Positions 60,722 through 64,000 of a stretch of 64,000 bases of DNA are shown here, in pieces. This DNA comes from an uncultured Alphaproteobacteria bacterium (GTDB lineage Bacteria; Pseudomonadota; Alphaproteobacteria; RF32; CAG-239), in assembly GCA_910587405.1 (NCBI GenBank), contig CAJUKS010000007.1:27925-91924 (forward strand). The letters run 5' to 3'. Made by a program: the position numbers and the translations under genes. Below the pieces are notes generated by a model that saw only the letters and a program-made list of their open reading frames with translations, did no database searches and was not told the DNA's origin. Each line of letters opens with the position of its first letter. Position 1 is the first letter of the stretch.

Positions 60722-61405
60722 ATGTCACAAATCAACCTTATGCAAAAGCTGATTGATATTATAGCCGTACGGGTTTTTGAAATGATACGTCTGGGCGAAG
60801 TCAAACGGCATCAGGGCGGCAAGACCCAAAGCTGGCAGATTGAAACCGCCGCCGGGGAAACCGTCGAAAACGCCAAACATCTGGAACCGTTCGGTTTTAC
60901 GAGCCAGGCGCCGGTCGGGTCGGAAACCCTGATTTTTAACGTTCAGGGCAGCAGGATTAACAACGTTGTCCTCAATATCGGCAATCGCGAGCTGCGGTTC
61001 CAAGAGTTAAAAGACGGCGAAGTCGCCATGTATGACACTTCCGGCAATCTGCTGCATTTCAAAAACGGCGGCATAATTGATTTTAAAGCCGCCGATACGA
61101 TGAAGCAGACGGCGCAGACCATAAATATCAGCGGTTCGGCGGCTGTCAACGTCAACACCAAGAGCGCCGCCGTGTCAACCGACAGCCTGACGGTCAAGGC
61201 CAAGACCGCGTCGATTGACGCCGACACGACAACGGTCAAAGCCAAAACCGCCACGGTTGACGCCGAAACGACCACGGTCAACGGCAAGGTCAATCTTGCC
61301 GGGGGCGGTCAGCCGGTGGCCCGTCTGGGCGATACGGTCGAGGTCGATCCGAATACGCACAAAGGCACCATAACCGGCGGTTCTACGGAGGTCACGGCAG
61401 GATGA
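60722..61405 (+). CDS. Baseplate spike protein (Mu gp45)
   Basis: A 227-residue central spike. An OB-fold at about 1-100 (GGKTQSWQIETAAGETVENA) is followed by a beta-helix with near-perfect repeats (VKAKTASIDADTTTVKAKTA) at about 155-190 and a tip with QPVARLGDTVEVDP. It would pierce the outer membrane. Overlaps the next gene by 4 bases. Confidence 0.9.
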   Translation: MSQINLMQKLIDIIAVRVFEMIRLGEVKRHQGGKTQSWQIETAAGETVENAKHLEPFGFTSQAPVGSETLIFNVQGSRINNVVLNIGNRELRFQELKDGEVAMYDTSGNLLHFKNGGIIDFKAADTMKQTAQTINISGSAAVNVNTKSAAVSTDSLTVKAKTASIDADTTTVKAKTATVDAETTTVNGKVNLAGGGQPVARLGDTVEVDPNTHKGTITGGSTEVTAG

Positions 61406-61803
61406 TTTTAAATTGTGACGACATTGACATTGCGCTGATTAAAGACCCGAAGGTCAAAGCGGTTCTTATCTGCCTGTTTACAGATGCCCGGGCAACGGCC
61501 GACGAATTGCCGAGCTATATTCAGGAAAACCGGGGATGGTGGGGCGACGGCATCGAAGTCAGCATAAACGATAAAAAGGAGCTGATCAGCTGGGGGTCGC
61601 TGTTATGGACGCTGAAGCGGGCCAAGATGTCCGGGGACATTTTAACCACGGTCAGGGAACAAATCAAAAATGCTCTTAATCCGTTGGTTAAATCCGGTTA
61701 CCTTGCCGAACCGCAAATTACGGTCAGCAAGGAAGGCGACCGGCTGAACTTTGTTTTGCAGTTTGAAAACGAAACCATTGACATACAAGGAGTTGAGTTA
61801 TGA
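61402..61803 (+). CDS. Baseplate wedge protein (Mu gp46)
   Basis: A 133-residue GP46-family protein: LFTDARATADELPSY, NRGWWGDGIEV, SWGSLLWTLKRAK. The gp25-like wedge role is known for the family. Overlaps the next gene by 4 bases. Confidence 0.9.
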   Translation: MILNCDDIDIALIKDPKVKAVLICLFTDARATADELPSYIQENRGWWGDGIEVSINDKKELISWGSLLWTLKRAKMSGDILTTVREQIKNALNPLVKSGYLAEPQITVSKEGDRLNFVLQFENETIDIQGVEL

Positions 61804-62843
61804 CAGATTATCCGGTTCCGAGCTTAAAAGAGAGTATAGAGGCGATAGAGAAGTCCTATGACGCAAAACTGACGCTTGAAGAATGCCCGGTTGACGAGCG
61901 CAAGGCGGAAGCGCGGGTTCTCGGCTATGCCGTCAACTCTTTGCACGGACATATTCAATACCAGGGCAAACAGATTTTTGCGGATTCCTCAAATCACGAA
62001 AATTTATTGAAACACGGGGCGGAAATCGGGCTTTTTCCGAAGACGAAAACCAACTCTGTCGGTTCCGTTTCCGTCAATGCCGTTGTCGGTTCAGTCATTC
62101 CGGCCGGCACCGTTCTGTTTAGGCCCCTGGATAACCGTCAATATGCGGTAACCGAGGATACGACGGTAGAGGCCAGCCCGCAGGTCGTTAATGTCCGGGC
62201 GTTGGAAGCCGGCGCCGCCGGCAATGCCGAGGCCGGGGAAATCCTTAATTTCTCGGTTGTCCTTTCCGGCGTTGACAACAAGGCTACGGTCATTCTTATC
62301 GGTTCCGGCGCCGACGATGAAACCGACAAGGATTTTGCGCTGCGGATACATCAGACGCTGCAAAGCATATATCACGGCGGCAACGACAACGATTATGTCA
62401 AATGGGCGCTGCAAGTCGAGGGCGTCAATCAGGCCTGGGCTTACCCTTGCGAACAGGGGGTTGGTTCAACGGTCGTGCGGATTATGACGCCAAACGGCTT
62501 CCCGGACGGCATTCTGTTGCAAAAAGTAGCCGACTATATCGATACCAAACGGCCGCCGACCTATAACAACTTTTTTGTCGTGTCGCCGATAGAACGGCCG
62601 ATTGACCTGACGATTTCCGGCCTTCTGCCGGATACGCCGGAGATGAGGGCAGCGGTTCAGTCTGCCGTTAAAAACTCGTTTAACACCAATTGCAAACCGG
62701 GCGGAGAAGTTACGACGGCGCAGCTGAACTCGGCCATTTTGTCGGTGCTGGGGCTGAAAGACTATCACTTGGACGCGCCGACCGCAAACATTCAGCTGGG
62801 TACCGGTGAAATTGCCGTTTTGGGAGAAATAACGTGGATTTGA
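61800..62843 (+). CDS. Baseplate J-like protein (Mu gp47)
   Basis: A 347-residue wedge protein with KTNSVGSVSVNAVVGSVIPAG, AGAAGNAEAGEIL and DKDFALRIHQTLQS, all typical of baseplate J. Overlaps the next gene by 10 bases. Confidence 0.92.
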   Translation: MTDYPVPSLKESIEAIEKSYDAKLTLEECPVDERKAEARVLGYAVNSLHGHIQYQGKQIFADSSNHENLLKHGAEIGLFPKTKTNSVGSVSVNAVVGSVIPAGTVLFRPLDNRQYAVTEDTTVEASPQVVNVRALEAGAAGNAEAGEILNFSVVLSGVDNKATVILIGSGADDETDKDFALRIHQTLQSIYHGGNDNDYVKWALQVEGVNQAWAYPCEQGVGSTVVRIMTPNGFPDGILLQKVADYIDTKRPPTYNNFFVVSPIERPIDLTISGLLPDTPEMRAAVQSAVKNSFNTNCKPGGEVTTAQLNSAILSVLGLKDYHLDAPTANIQLGTGEIAVLGEITWI

Positions 62844-63370
62844 AAGAACGCTATATTCAAGGTCTGATTGCTTTGCGCCCGCGCGGCAAAATCTGGGAGG
62901 TCAAGCCCGGCAGCGTTACCATGCGCAAAATAGAAATTCAGGCCGAATATCTGGCAAAAGTCCACCAAATGGCCGAAGACCTGCTGAAAGAAGCGCACCC
63001 CGGTTCGGTCGAGTTTCTGCTGGAGAACTGGGAAAACGCTTTTGGCCTGCCGCATACGGGAACTTTTGAGGAACGCCTGGCAACCTTGAATGCGGAGGCG
63101 GCCGCCGGTCTTTACAGCCGCTTTATGTATATTGACCTTTGCGCCACGCTGGGCGTGACGATTGAAATCCGGGAACATTACCCGTTTGTTTTCGGTCTGT
63201 CCGCGTTCGGGGAAAAATACGAGTGCGGCGTCGACGAAATAGTTTTCTGGTGGACGATTGTCATAAAGAAAGCCGATTCAGAGGCCGCTGTTGCCAAAAT
63301 GAAGCAGTTTATCGGCAAATACAAACAAAGTCACACATTAGTCAAATATGAAGATGAAAGGACAAATTGA
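62834..63370 (+). CDS. Tail protein (Mu gp48, DUF2313/YmfQ-like)
   Basis: A 178-residue protein with LRPRGKIWEVKPGSVTMRK, FLLENWENAFGLPHTGTFEE and an alpha/beta end, matching DUF2313. The start is GTG at 62834 with GGGAGA 8 bases upstream. It connects baseplate and fibre. Confidence 0.87.
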   Translation: MDLKERYIQGLIALRPRGKIWEVKPGSVTMRKIEIQAEYLAKVHQMAEDLLKEAHPGSVEFLLENWENAFGLPHTGTFEERLATLNAEAAAGLYSRFMYIDLCATLGVTIEIREHYPFVFGLSAFGEKYECGVDEIVFWWTIVIKKADSEAAVAKMKQFIGKYKQSHTLVKYEDERTN

Positions 63371-64000
63371 TGAAAAAATATCCGCCGCTGGGGGAAACAA
63401 ACCCGGATGCCCCTTATAAAAACGCCGACGTTACGACCGGAGAAAAAGGTTCGCACCCTGACGCAAAAGCGTTTGAAGCGATGATGCTTGAAATCATAAA
63501 CGCAATTAAAAAAGCGGGTTACACGCCGGAAGACCGAAACGACCAGCTGGGCGACGCCATTTTGAAAATCGCGCAAAACGGTTTGTTCGGTTCCGTCGGC
63601 GACGGTCTGACGATTGCCGCCGGCGTCCTGAAAGCGGTAGTTGCCGGCGGTTTAAAATTTGACGGCGGCAAAATTGCCCTTAACCTGCACGACAGCTTAC
63701 AGATTTTAAATAGCCAACTGGCGCAGGCCTATCTGATTTCTTTATCAAAAGCGGAAGATATGGCCGACAATGTCATTCGGCCGCAGATTACGCGGACAAT
63801 CCTCCGAAAGTCTATCACCGCGGCGACAACGTTCACTTTTGACAATTCGGCGATTGCCAGTGTGCCGGACGGAACCCACGTCACGCTTGAACTTCATTTG
63901 AACATGAAAACCGTTTCCGCAATTTCATTCAACCCCGGCGTGGAATGGGACGGCAGGAAAGCGCCGACGATGAACAAAGTCCGCGACTACTGGCTGGTGC
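63370..64000 (+). CDS. Tail fibre protein, N-terminal part (runs off the window)
   Basis: An open frame from the ATG at 63370 (overlapping the gp48 stop by one base) with no stop before 64000, giving 210 codons. It starts MKKYPPLGETNPDAPYKNAD and has EDRNDQLGDAILKIAQNGLF, a baseplate-attachment pattern. A beta-rich region follows. The host-binding tip and any fibre chaperone are outside. Confidence 0.8.
   Translation, partial: MKKYPPLGETNPDAPYKNADVTTGEKGSHPDAKAFEAMMLEIINAIKKAGYTPEDRNDQLGDAILKIAQNGLFGSVGDGLTIAAGVLKAVVAGGLKFDGGKIALNLHDSLQILNSQLAQAYLISLSKAEDMADNVIRPQITRTILRKSITAATTFTFDNSAIASVPDGTHVTLELHLNMKTVSAISFNPGVEWDGRKAPTMNKVRDYWLV

Larger units (their letters stand above)
34550..64000 (+). 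mobile_element. Mu-like transposable prophage (left end to tail fibre; right end outside)
   Basis: Gene content and order match phage Mu: c repressor, ner, A, B, gemA, mor, lys, terminase (gp27/28), portal gp29, F gp30, I, T, gp36-38, L, M, gp41, tape measure, N, P, gp45-48, tail fibre. The left end is placed at the first plausible TG (34550-34551, TGTAAGAGAAAACTTGG) just ahead of repeated AAACTGGGA motifs. The exact end is uncertain within about 34531-34600. Spacings are tight and the reading frames look intact, so the phage may be functional. Confidence 0.85.

Noticed and set aside
61180..61300. Tandem repeat in the spike gene as a mobile or variable element
   Set aside because: The two-unit repeat codes regular beta-helix rungs, usual for phage spikes.
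63331..63576. Minus-strand 81-codon frame over the tail fibre start
   Set aside because: The plus-strand fibre frame is open to the window end and shows a baseplate-attachment pattern.

Overview
The window is a piece of an alphaproteobacterial chromosome carrying most of a Mu-like transposable prophage. The assignment rests on gene order: kdsD-lptC-lptA-lptB-hpf-ptsN on the minus strand, and bamE next to yceD(DUF177)-rpmF-plsX-fabH-ihfA-merR, an order typical of Alphaproteobacteria. Proteins look Gram-negative (LPS export, BamE lipoprotein, autotransporter barrel). The many small envelope genes and the GGAIYN-type autotransporter would suit a host-associated, perhaps gut, lineage; that last step is inference.

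Chromosomal part (1-~34,550). 1-318 is the end of an unidentified gene. 406-4917 (minus) is the nitrogen-PTS/hibernation/LPS-transport block. rpoN, often found between lptB and hpf in relatives, is absent there. 5125-6567 encodes an unidentified exported protein. 6628-11003 is a str operon (rpsL, rpsG, fusA, tuf) with a clear promoter and terminator, not followed by the S10 operon. 11187-15277 is a large autotransporter whose signal-peptide exon-like start is out of frame with the passenger, apparently through a one-base change in a T tract. 15403-19620 carries envelope assembly, ribosome, phospholipid/fatty-acid and nucleoid genes. 19879-22558 (minus) holds LemA, DUF2157, GDYXXLXY and another membrane protein. 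sbcD-sbcC, a cupin gene with a MerR-type promoter, an acetyltransferase pseudogene split by an amber codon, a DUF2339 membrane protein, a YbaK-type deacylase, an erythrin-VIT iron exporter, an unidentified membrane protein and a family 2 glycosyltransferase follow.

Prophage part (~34,550-64,000, right end outside the window). Order follows phage Mu closely: left-end repeats, S24-type repressor (minus), divergent operator region, ner, MuA transposase, MuB ATPase, early genes including DUF3164, gemA and a Mor/C-family activator, then a cluster of very small genes, one minus-strand moron-like gene, a lysis module (M15 peptidase, holin-like protein), small and large terminase, portal, F-type head protein, protease/scaffold, capsid, neck, tail sheath, tube, tail assembly pair with a probable programmed frameshift, tape measure, baseplate, and the start of a tail fibre.

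Most interesting points: (1) two copies of a 25-base element with dyad CTGAC-ACCA-GTCAG at identical distance from a -10 box, in front of the lysis and the head modules, which look like the binding sites of the phage's single Mor/C-type late activator; (2) the F head protein carries a C-terminal domain that resembles the BECR-type nuclease toxins of MuF proteins, followed by 362 bases of structured non-coding DNA rather than an obvious immunity gene; (3) a 53-residue phage protein that looks like the isolated glycyl-radical tail of anaerobic ribonucleotide reductase; (4) the frameshifted autotransporter; (5) the -2/+1 frameshift site in the tail-assembly genes. No CRISPR array, rRNA or convincing tRNA was seen.
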